From positions 1 to 64,000 of the forward strand of contig NZ_NKTX01000011.1 of assembly GCF_003207815.1 (NCBI RefSeq): 64,000 nucleotides of DNA, read 5' to 3'. A program made the translations under genes and the position numbers. Shown here piece after piece: positions 8,174 through 18,268 of the stretch. Positions within the stretch are counted from its first letter, which is position 1. Each line of letters begins with the position of its first letter. Source of the DNA: Komagataeibacter oboediens (lineage in GTDB: Bacteria > Pseudomonadota > Alphaproteobacteria > Acetobacterales > Acetobacteraceae). The notes beneath the pieces are model-generated. The model worked only from the letters and a program-made list of their open reading frames with translations, was not told the origin of the DNA and searched no databases.

Positions 8174-9268
8174 TCAGACGTTAAAGCGGAACAGCAGGAC
8201 ATCACCGTCCTGCACCACGTAATCCCGCCCTTCGATCCGCAGCTTGCCTGCCTCACGCGCACCGGCTTCACCATTGCAGGCAATGTAATCATCATACGCA
8301 ATGGTTTCGCAGGCAATGAAGCCACGTTCGAAATCATTGTGAATGACGGCGGCGGCCTGCGGGGCTTTCGTGCCTTCGGTAATGGTCCAGGCCCGCGTTT
8401 CCTTGGGCCCCACGGTAAAGTAGGTGTTCAGGCCCAGCAGGCGGTAGCCGGCCGCAATCACGCGGTCCAGCCCGCTATCCTTCAGGCCAAGCCCTTCGAG
8501 GAACTCCACCCGGTCTTCCGCGCCAAGCTGGCTGACCTCGGCCTCGATCGCGGCGGACACCACGACCATGGCGGCCCCTTCCTCCTCCGCGCGGGCGCGG
8601 ACGCGTTCGGAAAACTCGTTCCCCGTCGCAGCCGACCCTTCATCCACGTTGCACACATACAGCACGGGCTTGGTGGTCATGAGCTGGAGGCGGCGCACCG
8701 CTTCCTCCTGCCCTTCGGGAATGGCCTTGCGCGCGGGCCTGCCTTCACGCAGGGCTTCGATCAGCGGTTCCATCAGCTCGACCTGGGCTGCGGCCTCCCG
8801 GTCGTTGCCGCGCGCCTTTTTCTGCAATGCCACGATCCGCTTTTCCAGCGAGTCGAGGTCGGCCAGCATCAGTTCGGTTTCGATGATTTCCGCATCACGG
8901 ATGGGATCAACGCCGCCCTCCACATGGGTGATGTCGTCATCTTCGAAACAGCGCAGGACGTGGATGATCGCATCCACCTCGCGGATATTGGCCAGGAACT
9001 GGTTCCCCAGCCCCTCGCCGCGCGACGCACCACGCACAAGGCCCGCGATATCGACGAATTCCAGGCTGGTAGGCAGGATCTTCTGCGACTTGCCAATGCG
9101 CGCCAGTTCCGCAAGGCGCGCATCAGGTACCGCAACACGCCCCACATTCGGTTCGATCGTGCAGAAGGGATAGTTCGCGGCCTGTGCCGACGCCGTTTCG
9201 GTCAGGGCGTTGAACAGCGTGGATTTACCCACATTCGGCAGGCCCACGATGCCACAGTTAAAGCCCAT
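8174..9268 (-). CDS. ychF: Redox-regulated ATPase/GTPase YchF
   Basis: A 364-residue YchF/OLA1 protein of normal length. The P-loop GLPNVGKST is at residues 9-17, the G3-like [10 protein letters not shown] follows, and the nucleotide-specificity position reads NVDE instead of NKxD, which is why YchF prefers ATP. The C-terminal TGS-like domain carries [14 protein letters not shown]. It associates with ribosomes. Followed by proA after a 47-base gap containing a small ACGGGC/GCCCGT hairpin (8156-8172). Confidence 0.97.
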   Translation of the reverse strand: MGFNCGIVGLPNVGKSTLFNALTETASAQAANYPFCTIEPNVGRVAVPDARLAELARIGKSQKILPTSLEFVDIAGLVRGASRGEGLGNQFLANIREVDAIIHVLRCFEDDDITHVEGGVDPIRDAEIIETELMLADLDSLEKRIVALQKKARGNDREAAAQVELMEPLIEALREGRPARKAIPEGQEEAVRRLQLMTTKPVLYVCNVDEGSAATGNEFSERVRARAEEEGAAMVVVSAAIEAEVSQLGAEDRVEFLEGLGLKDSGLDRVIAAGYRLLGLNTYFTVGPKETRAWTITEGTKAPQAAAVIHNDFERGFIACETIAYDDYIACNGEAGAREAGKLRIEGRDYVVQDGDVLLFRFNV

Positions 9269-9274
9269 ACGCCC

Positions 9275-9847
9275 TTACTCCCCGGCCTGCGCGGCCATTC
9301 TTGTCATGAACAGTTCCGGCTTCCCGTCCGCCAGCAGCACGGCTTCATCAGCCAGCGTATCCAGCATGGGGTCCAGCCACTCGCGGTCCGTGCGGGAAAA
9401 ATCACCCAGCACATGGCCTGTCACACGCTCACGGCTGCCGGGATGCCCGATGCCCAGCCGCACGCGCCAGTATTCTTTCGTACCCAGCATACGGTCCATC
9501 GACCGCAGGCCGTTATGCCCTGCCGCCCCGCCGCCACGCTTTACGCGGATGCGTCCGGGTTCAAGGTCCAGTTCATCATGGAATGCCGTAATGGCATCGG
9601 CCGGCAGCTTGTAGAAGGCGGCTGCCTGCTGAACGCTCTCACCCGAGAGGTTCATGTACGTCATGGGCTTGAGCAGCAGCACCTTGTGCCGCCCGATCAT
9701 CCCTTCGGCAATCTCGCCGCGGAAGCGCTTCCGCCACGGGGAAAACCCGTGGCGGTCGGCAATCCTGTCCACCGCCATGAACCCGACATTGTGACGATTC
9801 CGGCTCATCCCCGTCTCGGGATTACCAAGACCGGTCCAGAGCAGCAT
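9275..9847 (-). CDS. pth: Peptidyl-tRNA hydrolase
   Basis: A 190-residue Pth1. Catalytic and tRNA-binding residues are in GLGNPETGMSRNRHNVGF (Asn8, His20), in TYMNLSGESV and in FHDELDLEPGRIRVKRGGG, with GHNGLRS after it. It releases peptides from prematurely dissociated peptidyl-tRNA. It sits between rplY and ychF on the same strand, six bases upstream of ychF, a common bacterial arrangement. Confidence 0.97.
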   Translation of the reverse strand: MLLWTGLGNPETGMSRNRHNVGFMAVDRIADRHGFSPWRKRFRGEIAEGMIGRHKVLLLKPMTYMNLSGESVQQAAAFYKLPADAITAFHDELDLEPGRIRVKRGGGAAGHNGLRSMDRMLGTKEYWRVRLGIGHPGSRERVTGHVLGDFSRTDREWLDPMLDTLADEAVLLADGKPELFMTRMAAQAGE

Positions 9848-9889
9848 CGTTCATTCTCCTGTCAGGTCTGCGTGACGGTGGGTAAGGGA

Positions 9890-10510
9890 TCAGCCCTCGG
9901 CTTCGCCTTCGGCGGCTTCGGCAGCTTCGGCATCTTCGTCAACACTCGGCGGTGCGACGTTGGCGATGACGAAGTTGTTGTCCTGCAGCACCGGGGTCAC
10001 GTTTTCCGTGCCCTTCAGGTCGTTCCAGCGCACGTTGTCGTGGAAGTCGAGCTTGGACAGGTCGGCGGTGAAGAATTCCGGAATGTTGGCCGGATCAACC
10101 ACCACATCCACCGTGTGACGGACAATGTTCATCACGCCACCGCGCTTGACGCCGGGGGAGACGTCTTCACCCGTGAAGCGGACTTCAACTTCCACGTGCA
10201 CCTTGTGGCCGGCGGCCAGGCGCTGGTAGTCGACATGCAGCGGCGCATCGGTCACCGGATGCAGCTGGATCTCACGCAGCAGGGCGTGCACGGATGCGCC
10301 CCCTTCAACGGAGATGTCATAGATACGCGAACGCCAGCCGGCCTTATGCAGCTCACGGTTCACGATACGGGGGTCCAGCGCGATCAGAATGGGCTCCTGG
10401 CCGCCGCCATAGATAACGCCGGGCACGTGGCCGGCACGCCTCGTTGCACGCGCTGCCCCCTTACCAGCCTTCGCGCGCGAAGAGACTTCGATTTTCGTGA
10501 ATTTGGTCAC
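9890..10510 (-). CDS. rplY: 50S ribosomal protein L25 (Ctc type)
   Basis: A 206-residue L25/Ctc-type protein. The 5S-rRNA-binding N-terminal domain includes [15 protein letters not shown], and the C-terminal TL5-type domain contains [22 protein letters not shown] and [13 protein letters not shown]. The tail is acidic ([15 protein letters not shown]). A GTG at 10510 is chosen as start because an AGGAG box lies eight bases upstream; the longer frame begins with TTG at 10531 and would include the Shine-Dalgarno. Confidence 0.95.
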   Translation of the reverse strand: MTKFTKIEVSSRAKAGKGAARATRRAGHVPGVIYGGGQEPILIALDPRIVNRELHKAGWRSRIYDISVEGGASVHALLREIQLHPVTDAPLHVDYQRLAAGHKVHVEVEVRFTGEDVSPGVKRGGVMNIVRHTVDVVVDPANIPEFFTADLSKLDFHDNVRWNDLKGTENVTPVLQDNNFVIANVAPPSVDEDAEAAEAAEGEAEG

Positions 10511-10625
10511 TTGTTTGCTCCTGAAACACAAGCGCGCGGGCCTCCAGGGGTGCCAGCGCGTGCGCGGCGTTTAACGGAAAACCGCGCCCGATGCAATCAC
10601 CCAAGGGTGCCCTGTGCCCGGTTTT

Positions 10626-11216
10626 TCAGGAAAGTGCAGTCAGGTTCCACACCGGCGTCGGCCCCGGCTCGGCCCACATGGGGGTGGCGTTGGGCAGGCG
10701 CACATTGGGCTTGAGATGCATGGCCGAGCGCAGGGCGCGGAACATCGCGCCATGGCAGACGATCAGCGGCACGCCATCCTTTTCCAGCGCCCGGTTCACC
10801 GCCGATACGGCGCGTTCACGCAGGTCGGCGAAGCTTTCGCCGTTGGGGGGCGTATAGTCACCGGCAATCCAGCTGTCGTACCACGACCCCATGGGCTTGC
10901 CTTCCTCATCACCGAAGCAGACTTCCTTCAGCCCGTCATCCAGCGCGATGTCCAGCCGGGGCGCGCCATGGGCGGCCAGCTGGTCAGCCACGATTTCCGC
11001 CGTGCGGCGCGCGCGGATCAGCGGTGACGACACGATCCGCACGATCGGCGCATGGTCATGCCAGTGACGCGCCAGCAGCAGGCCCGCGGCCTCGGCCTGC
11101 CGTATGCCGTTCTGGTTCAGCGGGATATCGGTCCGTCCCTGTGAACGCCCCTGTGCATTCCAGTCCGTTTCCCCATGGCGCAGATACCAGTAAGGCCGGG
11201 TAATCAGGTCAGTCAT
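10626..11216 (-). CDS. Histidine phosphatase family protein
   Basis: A 196-residue phosphoglycerate-mutase-like phosphatase. The phospho-accepting histidine is in LRHGETDWNAQGR (RHG at 13-15), the second histidine in IVCHGAMFRALR, and the acidic loop in EVCFGDEEGK. The family includes cofactor-dependent mutases and phosphatases of sugars, alpha-ribazole phosphate and others; length and motifs do not decide the substrate. Lies between prs and rplY with gaps of 67 and 115 bases, so it may have its own promoter. Confidence 0.9.
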   Translation of the reverse strand: MTDLITRPYWYLRHGETDWNAQGRSQGRTDIPLNQNGIRQAEAAGLLLARHWHDHAPIVRIVSSPLIRARRTAEIVADQLAAHGAPRLDIALDDGLKEVCFGDEEGKPMGSWYDSWIAGDYTPPNGESFADLRERAVSAVNRALEKDGVPLIVCHGAMFRALRSAMHLKPNVRLPNATPMWAEPGPTPVWNLTALS

Positions 11217-11283
11217 GGGTCGTTCCTTCTTGCTACACCTTTTGGGGGTAACGCCGGGACGGCGAAAGGGTCAATCCCGTCCC

Positions 11284-12273
11284 TCAGTCAAACAGCGACG
11301 AGACCGAGCTTTCATCCGATATGGCCTGCATGGCGCGCGAGATCAGGGCCGCCGTGCTGATCTGGCGGATATTGGCCGAGTCCTTTACCGCCTCGGTCGC
11401 CTTGATGCTGTCGGTCAGGGTCAGCATACCCAGCGGCGACTGGCCGATGCGGCTGACCGCGCTGCCGGTCAGCACGCCATGGGTCACATATGCCTCGACC
11501 GCCACGGCGCCATGCTTCATCAGCGCTTCCGCCGCATTGCACAGCGAACCGCCGCTATCGACAATATCATCAACCAGGACGCAGTACCGGCCACGCACAT
11601 CGCCAATGACGTTCATGACTTCCGACACGCCGGCACGCTCGCGCCGCTTGTCAATGATGGCAAGGTCCACGTTCAGGCGCTGCGCCAGCTGGCGGGCACG
11701 GACTACGCCCCCCACGTCGGGCGAGACGATCATGAGGTTGTGCGGACCACCGGGAATATCCATGGGCGGGGCGTCATAGGGCAGCGGCGGCTCACCATCG
11801 AGCTTCATGCGTCCCCGGATGTCGCGCGTGAACAGGGGGGCCGCATACAGGTTATCCACCGGAATATCGAAGAAGCCCTGTATCTGCATGGCATGCAGGT
11901 CCATGGTCAGGACGCGGTTGGCCCCGGCCTCAACCAGGATATTGGCCACCAGCTTGGCGCTGATCGGCGTGCGGGGACCGGATTTGCGATCCTGCCGGGC
12001 ATACCCGAAATACGGCATGACCGCCGTAATGCGCCGTGCCGACCCGCGACGCAGGGCGTCAAGCATGATCAGCAGTTCCATGAGGTTGTCATTGGTGGGG
12101 GAGCAGGTGCTCTGGATAACGAACACATCCTCGCCACGCACGTTTTCATGGATCTCGACGAAGATTTCCATATCGGCGAACCGCCGCACGGTCGCATTAC
12201 AAAGCGGCAGCCCCAGTTCCGCCGCGACTTTTTCAGCAAGGGGCAGGTTGCTGTTACAGGCGACAATCTTCAT
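11284..12273 (-). CDS. prs: Ribose-phosphate pyrophosphokinase
   Basis: A 329-residue PRPP synthetase. The ATP-binding flexible loop region reads [16 protein letters not shown], the metal-binding histidine is in [12 protein letters not shown], and the PRPP-binding loop in [16 protein letters not shown]. It makes PRPP for purines, pyrimidines, histidine, tryptophan and NAD. ATG 12273 gives the standard N terminus [15 protein letters not shown]; the upstream ATG at 12378 adds 35 unconserved residues. Confidence 0.97.
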   Translation of the reverse strand: MKIVACNSNLPLAEKVAAELGLPLCNATVRRFADMEIFVEIHENVRGEDVFVIQSTCSPTNDNLMELLIMLDALRRGSARRITAVMPYFGYARQDRKSGPRTPISAKLVANILVEAGANRVLTMDLHAMQIQGFFDIPVDNLYAAPLFTRDIRGRMKLDGEPPLPYDAPPMDIPGGPHNLMIVSPDVGGVVRARQLAQRLNVDLAIIDKRRERAGVSEVMNVIGDVRGRYCVLVDDIVDSGGSLCNAAEALMKHGAVAVEAYVTHGVLTGSAVSRIGQSPLGMLTLTDSIKATEAVKDSANIRQISTAALISRAMQAISDESSVSSLFD

Positions 12274-12427
12274 CGTGTGACGCTCCCGGGCGGCGGTACA
12301 GGCGATCAGGGTGGCTTTTGCGGTGCCACCCCCCTTGTTTATGTGCGGCGTTCTAGCAACCGGCACATACCCTGTCACCTGTCTAAGGAGGGCGAAACCT
12401 GCACGCCTGCCCTTCGTTGCTGATCCG

Positions 12428-13930
12428 TCACACCGGGCGGCGGGGCGGCAGCGTCACGCCGGGAAAGGGTCGGGGCGGCGGGACCGGCACGGGTTTGCCG
12501 GTAATCTCGTGCGGGGCCGTATCCCCTGCCGGCACGGCCTTGGGCATGGGGGGCCATTCATCGGGCTTCTGCGCCGCCGGGGGAGCAGGATGGGATACGG
12601 TGGCCGTTACGGGCCGGGGCGTCGATACCGGGTCGGGGGCATGGACCGCAGGCGCCGGTGTGGCAACCGGGGAAACGGGACGGGTGGGCACAACCGGGCT
12701 GGTGGGCGCGGCAGGCGCGACCGTATGCGTGACATCTGCCGCCACAGGTGATGGCGTGGGTGCAACGATCGGCGCGCTGGAAACCGTCGGGACGGATGCA
12801 GCACGTGCCGCAGCGGGCGCCTGTATCGCCAGCCCGCCATCCACCATACCGGGACCAGGGGGAACAGCGGCCACGGCTTTCGTCACCGGCATGCCTGCAG
12901 TCGCAGGGGCGGACCCGGCCACGGCCGACGAGGCGGCAGCAGCCGTGGCTGCCGTTCCGGCTACGGCCGCGCTGTCAGCCACAGGCTGCGAGGCAGGAGA
13001 CACCGAACGGGCAGGCAGCACGCCGTCCGCCGCCAGCGGGACATTCGTCCGCCCCGAGTAACGCGTGATGATCTGACGCGCGGCACCTGCGGCCTCATCC
13101 GCTGCGGCGACAGCGACATCCCCCCATTTCGCGTCAAGGGAGTGGGCCGCGATGTCATGGATCTGTGTGGCGGCGCCCGCTTCCTTGCCCTGTGCATCCA
13201 GCACCTGCCAGGTCAGCACGATATGCTGCTGCTTCGTGGTGGAGGTCGTGGTGACCGCGTCATTCAGCACGACCGTGCAGCGCACCGTGTAGTCCGCCCC
13301 GGTCGCGGTATGGCGGATATCTTCATGCGCATCAGGGAATGCCGCGACAAAGGCCCGCGCCAGGGCACGGTCCCCATCACCCGGTGCGCCCTGCACGCCC
13401 GCAAAATAGACATGGGCGGGACGGTTCTTGAGGCTGTTGGGATCTTTCTGCATCTGCGCGGCCTGTATCCCCGTCAGCAGTTCGGCAACGCCGGGGGCTG
13501 CTTCCTGCGCAGAACGGGCAATGGCCTGCCCATCCGCCGCCTGCCACTTTGCCGAAGGGACGGGCGCGCCATCCATATGGCCGCGTTCCTCCCCTTTCGG
13601 GGTCATGACGGCATAGGTGGGGACAATCGCGCCATTCCGGGCGTCTGCCGTCATTTTCAACCACCAGTCACCCGTGCGGACCGGCTGGCCCATGGCGGGC
13701 ACCGACTGCGCCAGCAGGGCATCGACCATGGCATGCTGCCAGCCCTGCGCACCGGCAGAATCCGTGCTCGGTGCCGTCGAGACCGGCACCGCCAGCCGCG
13801 CCGCCGGTGCCTCGGCCGTCGTTGTCCCATGACGGAAGGGATGCGGCACATCGACACACCCCCCCAGCATACAGAGGACTGCAATGGCTGATCCCGTAAG
13901 CAGCCGCCGGGCAAAAACTTCTGACATCAT
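12428..13930 (-). CDS. Pro/Ala-rich lipoprotein of unknown function
   Basis: A 500-residue putative lipoprotein. The N terminus has a basic start, a hydrophobic segment and a lipobox LGGC with Cys25 as the lipidation site. Residues 60-300 look like a folded domain ([19 protein letters not shown]-like strand, [36 protein letters not shown]), whereas 300-500 is low-complexity Ala/Pro/Val/Thr and ends in a proline/arginine stretch. I do not recognise the domain. It follows pgeF by eight bases, in a run with lgt, the enzyme that would lipidate it. Confidence 0.8.
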   Translation of the reverse strand: MMSEVFARRLLTGSAIAVLCMLGGCVDVPHPFRHGTTTAEAPAARLAVPVSTAPSTDSAGAQGWQHAMVDALLAQSVPAMGQPVRTGDWWLKMTADARNGAIVPTYAVMTPKGEERGHMDGAPVPSAKWQAADGQAIARSAQEAAPGVAELLTGIQAAQMQKDPNSLKNRPAHVYFAGVQGAPGDGDRALARAFVAAFPDAHEDIRHTATGADYTVRCTVVLNDAVTTTSTTKQQHIVLTWQVLDAQGKEAGAATQIHDIAAHSLDAKWGDVAVAAADEAAGAARQIITRYSGRTNVPLAADGVLPARSVSPASQPVADSAAVAGTAATAAAASSAVAGSAPATAGMPVTKAVAAVPPGPGMVDGGLAIQAPAAARAASVPTVSSAPIVAPTPSPVAADVTHTVAPAAPTSPVVPTRPVSPVATPAPAVHAPDPVSTPRPVTATVSHPAPPAAQKPDEWPPMPKAVPAGDTAPHEITGKPVPVPPPRPFPGVTLPPRRPV

Positions 13931-13938
13931 GTCCCTAT

Positions 13939-14730
13939 CTATATCGTCCGGCAGGCAATAACGGAAATCTGATGTCCGATAACCCCGCCACCGGCCAGCG
14001 TACGACGGCGATGACTGAAAAAGCGTGCCTCGTCATGCAGGGTATCGACCCCCAGCGCCCCGGCCTGCCCTACCCCGCACCGCCGGAGCCGCATGACGCA
14101 GTATCCCGGCAGGTCGAACATGAAATGTCCCGGCCACGCCGCAGGGGTGAAAAAGGCCGCCGCCGCCCCGTCATGCGCCAGCGCCGCGTCGCGCATGTCC
14201 GGCCCGACCTCGTAACTGTCCCGCGCGATGCAGGGACCGACTTCGGCACGGATGTCACCTGCCGCACAGCCCAGCGCGCCCATGGCCGCCACTACCGATT
14301 CCACAATGCCGCCACATGCCCCACGCCAGCCCGCATGGGCCGCCCCGACCACGGTGCCCTGCGCGTTGCTGAACAGCACCGGCGCACAGTCCGCCGTGAT
14401 GACCCCCAGCGCAAGGCCGGGACGATCTGTCACCATGCCGTCGCCCTCCGGTCCCTGGCCGATCTCCCATGGCCCCGTGACCGTAATGGTGCGATCCCCA
14501 TGCACCTGTGTCAGCCCCAGCAGATGGTCGGGACGCACGCCAACATACCGTGCCACGCGCCGCCGGTTTTCCTGCAGCGCAGCGGGGTCATCCGCCGAAC
14601 GGGTCGAGCAGTTGAGACTGGCATACGGCCCGGTGGACACGCCGCCCTGCCGGGTAAAGAACCCATGCCGGGTTCCGGCGAAGACCGGGCTACGCAGCAC
14701 CTGCACGTCCGTAATCGCATCATCCATCAT
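13939..14730 (-). CDS. pgeF: Peptidoglycan editing factor PgeF (laccase-domain)
   Basis: A 263-residue Cu-oxidase_4/YfiH-family protein. The zinc/copper ligands are visible in LTQVHGDRT, ITADCAPVLF and AAHAGWRGACGG. In other bacteria PgeF removes wrongly built muropeptide precursors carrying serine in place of alanine; related human FAMIN acts on purine nucleosides. A GGGGAGA box precedes the ATG at 14730, so this is preferred over the ATG at 14757, which overlaps the methyltransferase stop as ATGA. Confidence 0.93.
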   Translation of the reverse strand: MMDDAITDVQVLRSPVFAGTRHGFFTRQGGVSTGPYASLNCSTRSADDPAALQENRRRVARYVGVRPDHLLGLTQVHGDRTITVTGPWEIGQGPEGDGMVTDRPGLALGVITADCAPVLFSNAQGTVVGAAHAGWRGACGGIVESVVAAMGALGCAAGDIRAEVGPCIARDSYEVGPDMRDAALAHDGAAAAFFTPAAWPGHFMFDLPGYCVMRLRRCGVGQAGALGVDTLHDEARFFSHRRRTLAGGGVIGHQISVIACRTI

Positions 14731-14753
14731 GATCTTCTCCCCCCTGTGCCCCG

Positions 14754-15776
14754 TCATGCCCGGCGCGGCCCCGCAAAACCCGGCAGATCGCCCGCAAGCC
14801 CCGATGACAGGCCCATTACACGAAAAAGCTGGCCCATGTGCCCGGGCGCCGCCAGCCGCATGGCCGCGGCCCTGATGTCACGCGCCTGCGCCGGAGCAGC
14901 GCGGGCAAGTCGTTCGGTCCGCGCTGCAAGCCCGAGAGCCGCCAGAAAGCTGCCCTGCGTAACGCTGCCCCATACCCCCACATCTGCAGGGACATGATCG
15001 GCAATGGCGCGGAAATCAACATGCGCGGTCAGGTCCGCCGTACCCGGATCACGCAGCGGGTCCGCAGGCTTCCCATCACGCAATGCCTGCAGGCTGTCGC
15101 CAGCCGTCGGGGCATCATACCCATAATCAACCAACACCGCCGCCCCGGAGCAGCGCAGCAGGCGTGTGGCGACCGCATGGACAAAATCCAGCGCGGGCTG
15201 GCAGGTTTCCAGCACGCCCCCTTCCGGCACCGGGCGCGTGCGGGCCGGATGATGCGCCGGAAACCGGGCCGGAACCTGCACGAATGCACCATCGCGCACG
15301 AAGCGTTCCGCCCATCCCTGCCCGCACCTGATGAACTGCCGGATGGGCAGGGCATCAAGAAATTCATTGGCCAGCAGCACCATCGGCCCATCGGGCACGC
15401 CATCCAGTCCGTCATGCCAGCAGGCCGGTGCCGCCGTGGCGTCCCGCAGCGCATGCGCCTGCACCGCGCGCAGGCGGGGTGATGTTTCAATCAGGTGGAC
15501 GCTCATGGCCTGGTGGCAGGCGGGGGCGACACGGCGCAGCAGACGCTGCGCATCCGCCATGAGCGTGCCCCGGCCCGGCCCGGCTTCCACCAGCATGAAG
15601 GGGTCGGGACGGCCAAGCTGCTCCCACACCACCGCCACCCACGCGCCCAGCAGTTCACCAAACACCTGCGATATTTCAGGCGACGTAATGAAATCGGCAA
15701 ACGGGTCGCGCCCCGCGTAATAGGCGGCATTCGCCCGGGCCATGAAATGGTCCAGGCGTTCGCCGTGCACGCTCAC
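14754..15776 (-). CDS. SAM-dependent methyltransferase (NDUFAF7/MidA family)
   Basis: A 340-residue class I methyltransferase of the COG1565/NDUFAF7 group. Motif I is LVEAGPGRGTLMADAQRLL; upstream DPFADFITSPEISQVFGELLG is the family signature, and VLVDYGYDAP follows. Mitochondrial NDUFAF7 symmetrically dimethylates an arginine in complex I; the bacterial target is not established. The start is a GTG at 15776 that overlaps the lgt stop by four bases (GTGA), which gives the exact family N terminus. Confidence 0.92.
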   Translation of the reverse strand: MSVHGERLDHFMARANAAYYAGRDPFADFITSPEISQVFGELLGAWVAVVWEQLGRPDPFMLVEAGPGRGTLMADAQRLLRRVAPACHQAMSVHLIETSPRLRAVQAHALRDATAAPACWHDGLDGVPDGPMVLLANEFLDALPIRQFIRCGQGWAERFVRDGAFVQVPARFPAHHPARTRPVPEGGVLETCQPALDFVHAVATRLLRCSGAAVLVDYGYDAPTAGDSLQALRDGKPADPLRDPGTADLTAHVDFRAIADHVPADVGVWGSVTQGSFLAALGLAARTERLARAAPAQARDIRAAAMRLAAPGHMGQLFRVMGLSSGLAGDLPGFAGPRRA

Positions 15777-16636
15777 CGGGCGGGTCCGCCGTCGCCTGCG
15801 GGTTCGTCTGGTTCTTCCGCCATGACGGATGTGCGCGCGGGGCGCAGGCAGGCGTTGAGCATAAGCCCCGCCCCGCCAATCGCCATGGGCACGCACAGCA
15901 CCTGCCCCATTGTTACGCCAAAGGGCAGGAAGCCGATAAACGCATCCGGTTCCCGGAAACATTCGCACACCGTCCGCGCCACCGCGTACCCGAACAGGAA
16001 CAGCCCCGCGATGAATCCCGGGTGCTGGCGCACGCGCAGGCTACGCGACACGCACCACAGCAGCGTGAACAGCAGCAGCCCTTCTGCAAACGCCTCATAC
16101 AGTTCGGATGGATGACGCGGTTCCGGCCCCGCATCGGGAAAGATCATGGCCCATGGCAGCGACGACGGGGCCGGTCGCCCCCACAGTTCCCCATTGATGA
16201 AATTGGCGATCCGCCCCAGCCCCAGCCCGATGGGCACGACCATGGTGATGCGATCCGAAAAGGCAAGGAAGCTCAACCCGTTCAGGCGCGTGAACACGAT
16301 CAGCGCGATGATCACGCCCGCCGCCCCGCCATGGAACGACATGCCGCCACGCCAGACCTGAAGGATCGCCAGCGGATGCGTCAGGTAATATCCCGGCTGA
16401 TAGAACAGGATGTAGCCCAGCCGTCCCCCCAGCACCACGCCCAGCGTCGCCCATGTCAGGAAATCATCCACCTGCAGCGCGGTGGCGGCCCGCGGCGGCA
16501 ACGCCACCAGATGGCGCGCGATACGCCACCCCGCCACAAGGGCCACGATATAGGCCATGGCATACCAACGGATGGCGAACGGCCCGAAATGGACCATTAC
16601 CGGATCGAACTGCGGGAAGATCAGGACAGGCAGCAT
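15773..16636 (-). CDS. lgt: Prolipoprotein diacylglyceryl transferase
   Basis: A 287-residue inner-membrane protein with about seven hydrophobic segments. Family motifs are MSFHGGAAGV (catalytic-site histidine) and LGRIANFINGELWG, with RHPSELYEA further on. Lgt transfers diacylglycerol from phosphatidylglycerol to the lipobox cysteine of prolipoproteins. First gene of a coupled unit with the methyltransferase, pgeF and a lipoprotein. Confidence 0.97.
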   Translation of the reverse strand: MLPVLIFPQFDPVMVHFGPFAIRWYAMAYIVALVAGWRIARHLVALPPRAATALQVDDFLTWATLGVVLGGRLGYILFYQPGYYLTHPLAILQVWRGGMSFHGGAAGVIIALIVFTRLNGLSFLAFSDRITMVVPIGLGLGRIANFINGELWGRPAPSSLPWAMIFPDAGPEPRHPSELYEAFAEGLLLFTLLWCVSRSLRVRQHPGFIAGLFLFGYAVARTVCECFREPDAFIGFLPFGVTMGQVLCVPMAIGGAGLMLNACLRPARTSVMAEEPDEPAGDGGPAR

Positions 16637-16675
16637 CAGCCCACTTTCATTGTCATGGTGGTCGTGGCGGCGTGA

Positions 16676-17656
16676 TTACAGGTAGGGATCAGGGGTCGTG
16701 AGATAATCATGGACATAACGGCGCACGCCGTCTTCCAGCGTCGTGAAGGGGCGGCTGTAACCCGCCGCACGCAGCCTGCGCATGTCGGCACAGGTAAAGG
16801 ACTGGTACTGCCCGCGCAGGGCTTCGGGCATGTCAATGAATTCGATCCGGCGCGGCACGTTCGCCGCATCACACACGGCATGGGCCAGATCAGTATAGGT
16901 GCGCGCGACCCCGGTGCCACAGTTAAACAGCCCGCACACGGTGCCGTGGTCCAGCAGCCACATCATGACATCGACCACATCCCCCACCCAGATGAAATCA
17001 CGCGCCTGCGCCCCATCCGCCAGTCCCGGCACGTCGGAGCGGAACAGGCGCAGCGGCCGGCCCGCACGGGCTTCGTCATACTTGACCTTCACCACCGAGA
17101 TCATGCGTCCCTTGTGGTATTCATTGGGGCCATAGACATTGAAGAACTTCAGCCCTGCCCACGACAGGCCGGACATCGCCCCGCCCGCAACCCGGCGCAG
17201 CATCGAGAGGTCAAACGCCTGCTTGGACCAGCCGTACAGATTGAGCGGCTTCAGCCTGTCCAGCAACGCGGGATCGTCACTGAACTGCTCCGGCCGGTCC
17301 GCCGCCCCGTATGTCGCAGCAGAAGAGGCGTAGATGAACCGCACCCCTTCATGCGCGCACCACGAGAGCAGCCGTTCGGACAGGTCCACATTGGTACGCC
17401 AGACCAGGTCGCCATCGGTTGCCGTCGTCTCGCTGATCGCCCCCAGATGGATCACGGCGGATATGTCCGGGCGGGTATCAAGCCATGCGTCCAGCGCCTC
17501 GGGGGCGATGATGCGCGTGGGCGTATGGTGACGCAGGTTACGCCACTTGCCTGCAGTGCCCAGCCAGTCCACCACGACTGTCCCGATCCCGCGCGCGTGC
17601 AGCGCCTGCTGCATGCATGACCCGATGAAACCCGCACCCCCGGTAATAACGATCAC
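16676..17656 (-). CDS. hldD: ADP-glyceromanno-heptose 6-epimerase
   Basis: A 326-residue extended SDR of the HldD/RfaD family. The NAD(P) loop TGGAGFIGS is at 5-13; the Ser/Tyr/Lys triad is in IYASSAATYG and LNLYGWSKQAFD, and FFNVYGPNEYHKGRMISV is a family hallmark. It makes ADP-L-glycero-D-manno-heptose for the lipopolysaccharide inner core. The start is a GTG at 17656; the open frame continues far upstream but without homology. Confidence 0.93.
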   Translation of the reverse strand: MIVITGGAGFIGSCMQQALHARGIGTVVVDWLGTAGKWRNLRHHTPTRIIAPEALDAWLDTRPDISAVIHLGAISETTATDGDLVWRTNVDLSERLLSWCAHEGVRFIYASSAATYGAADRPEQFSDDPALLDRLKPLNLYGWSKQAFDLSMLRRVAGGAMSGLSWAGLKFFNVYGPNEYHKGRMISVVKVKYDEARAGRPLRLFRSDVPGLADGAQARDFIWVGDVVDVMMWLLDHGTVCGLFNCGTGVARTYTDLAHAVCDAANVPRRIEFIDMPEALRGQYQSFTCADMRRLRAAGYSRPFTTLEDGVRRYVHDYLTTPDPYL

Positions 17657-17821
17657 TGTCCCGCACCCCGCTCCTGTTGCATGGAAGTCGATATTGCGAC
17701 GTCGCCACGGCCACCACAATCGTGCGGATAGCCCTGAGGCGGCAATGTGTCTATAGTAGGCGCTTTCATCACGCGCGTGGACTGCACAGGACGCGGCGCG
17801 GAACGTCATGGAGTATCCACT

Positions 17822-18118
17822 ATGTCCGACAGGCCCCGCATTTTTGATGACCTGGCTGGTGTGGCCGGAGGCGCGTTTTCGGCACTGGCCGGCGTGCGCG
17901 AGGAAATAGGCGCTATCGTCCGCGCCCGCGTGGATGAAACACTGGGCAGCCTGAACCTTGTCCGCCGCGATGAATTCGAGGTCGTGCGCGAAGTCGCGAC
18001 CCGCGCCCGCCTGGCGCAGGGCGAACTGGAAAACCGGATCAGCCGGCTGGAAGAACGCGTATCCGACCTGGAAGCCAGCCTGACCGCGCCCCCGTCCGCC
18101 CCCCGTTCGGGCCTGTAA
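17822..18118 (+). CDS. UbiK-like accessory factor (BMFP domain)
   Basis: A 98-residue protein matching the UbiK/YqiC family: an N-terminal amphipathic region (RIFDDLAGVAGGAFSALAG), then a C-terminal coiled coil (ELENRISRLEERVSDLEASL, about 65-88). UbiK assists the cytosolic ubiquinone biosynthesis complex in E. coli and binds membranes. Start ATG 17822 is the family N terminus. A COQ9-like gene three genes downstream makes a ubiquinone link plausible. Confidence 0.82.
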   Translation: MSDRPRIFDDLAGVAGGAFSALAGVREEIGAIVRARVDETLGSLNLVRRDEFEVVREVATRARLAQGELENRISRLEERVSDLEASLTAPPSAPRSGL

Positions 18119-18268
18119 GCACAACGCTTGCAGCGCGTGCCTGCCGGTCATAGGGTAACAGGACGGTCCATGCCCTGATTCCCCGCAACAGGCCACGGAC
18201 CGGATGCAGAGATACGGAATCCGGGATCATGCCCGGATTTCCTCCACGACGGCTTCGGGGAGTGCCAC

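Noticed and set aside
8165-10714. An 849-codon plus-strand open frame
   Set aside because: It lies opposite ychF, pth and rplY, which have clear homology on the minus strand. Long antisense frames are expected in GC-rich DNA and this one shows no family motif.
18197-18268. Extension of hldD far upstream on the minus strand (frame open to 18196)
   Set aside because: Homology begins only at the GTG at 17656; the upstream part overlaps ubiK on the other strand.
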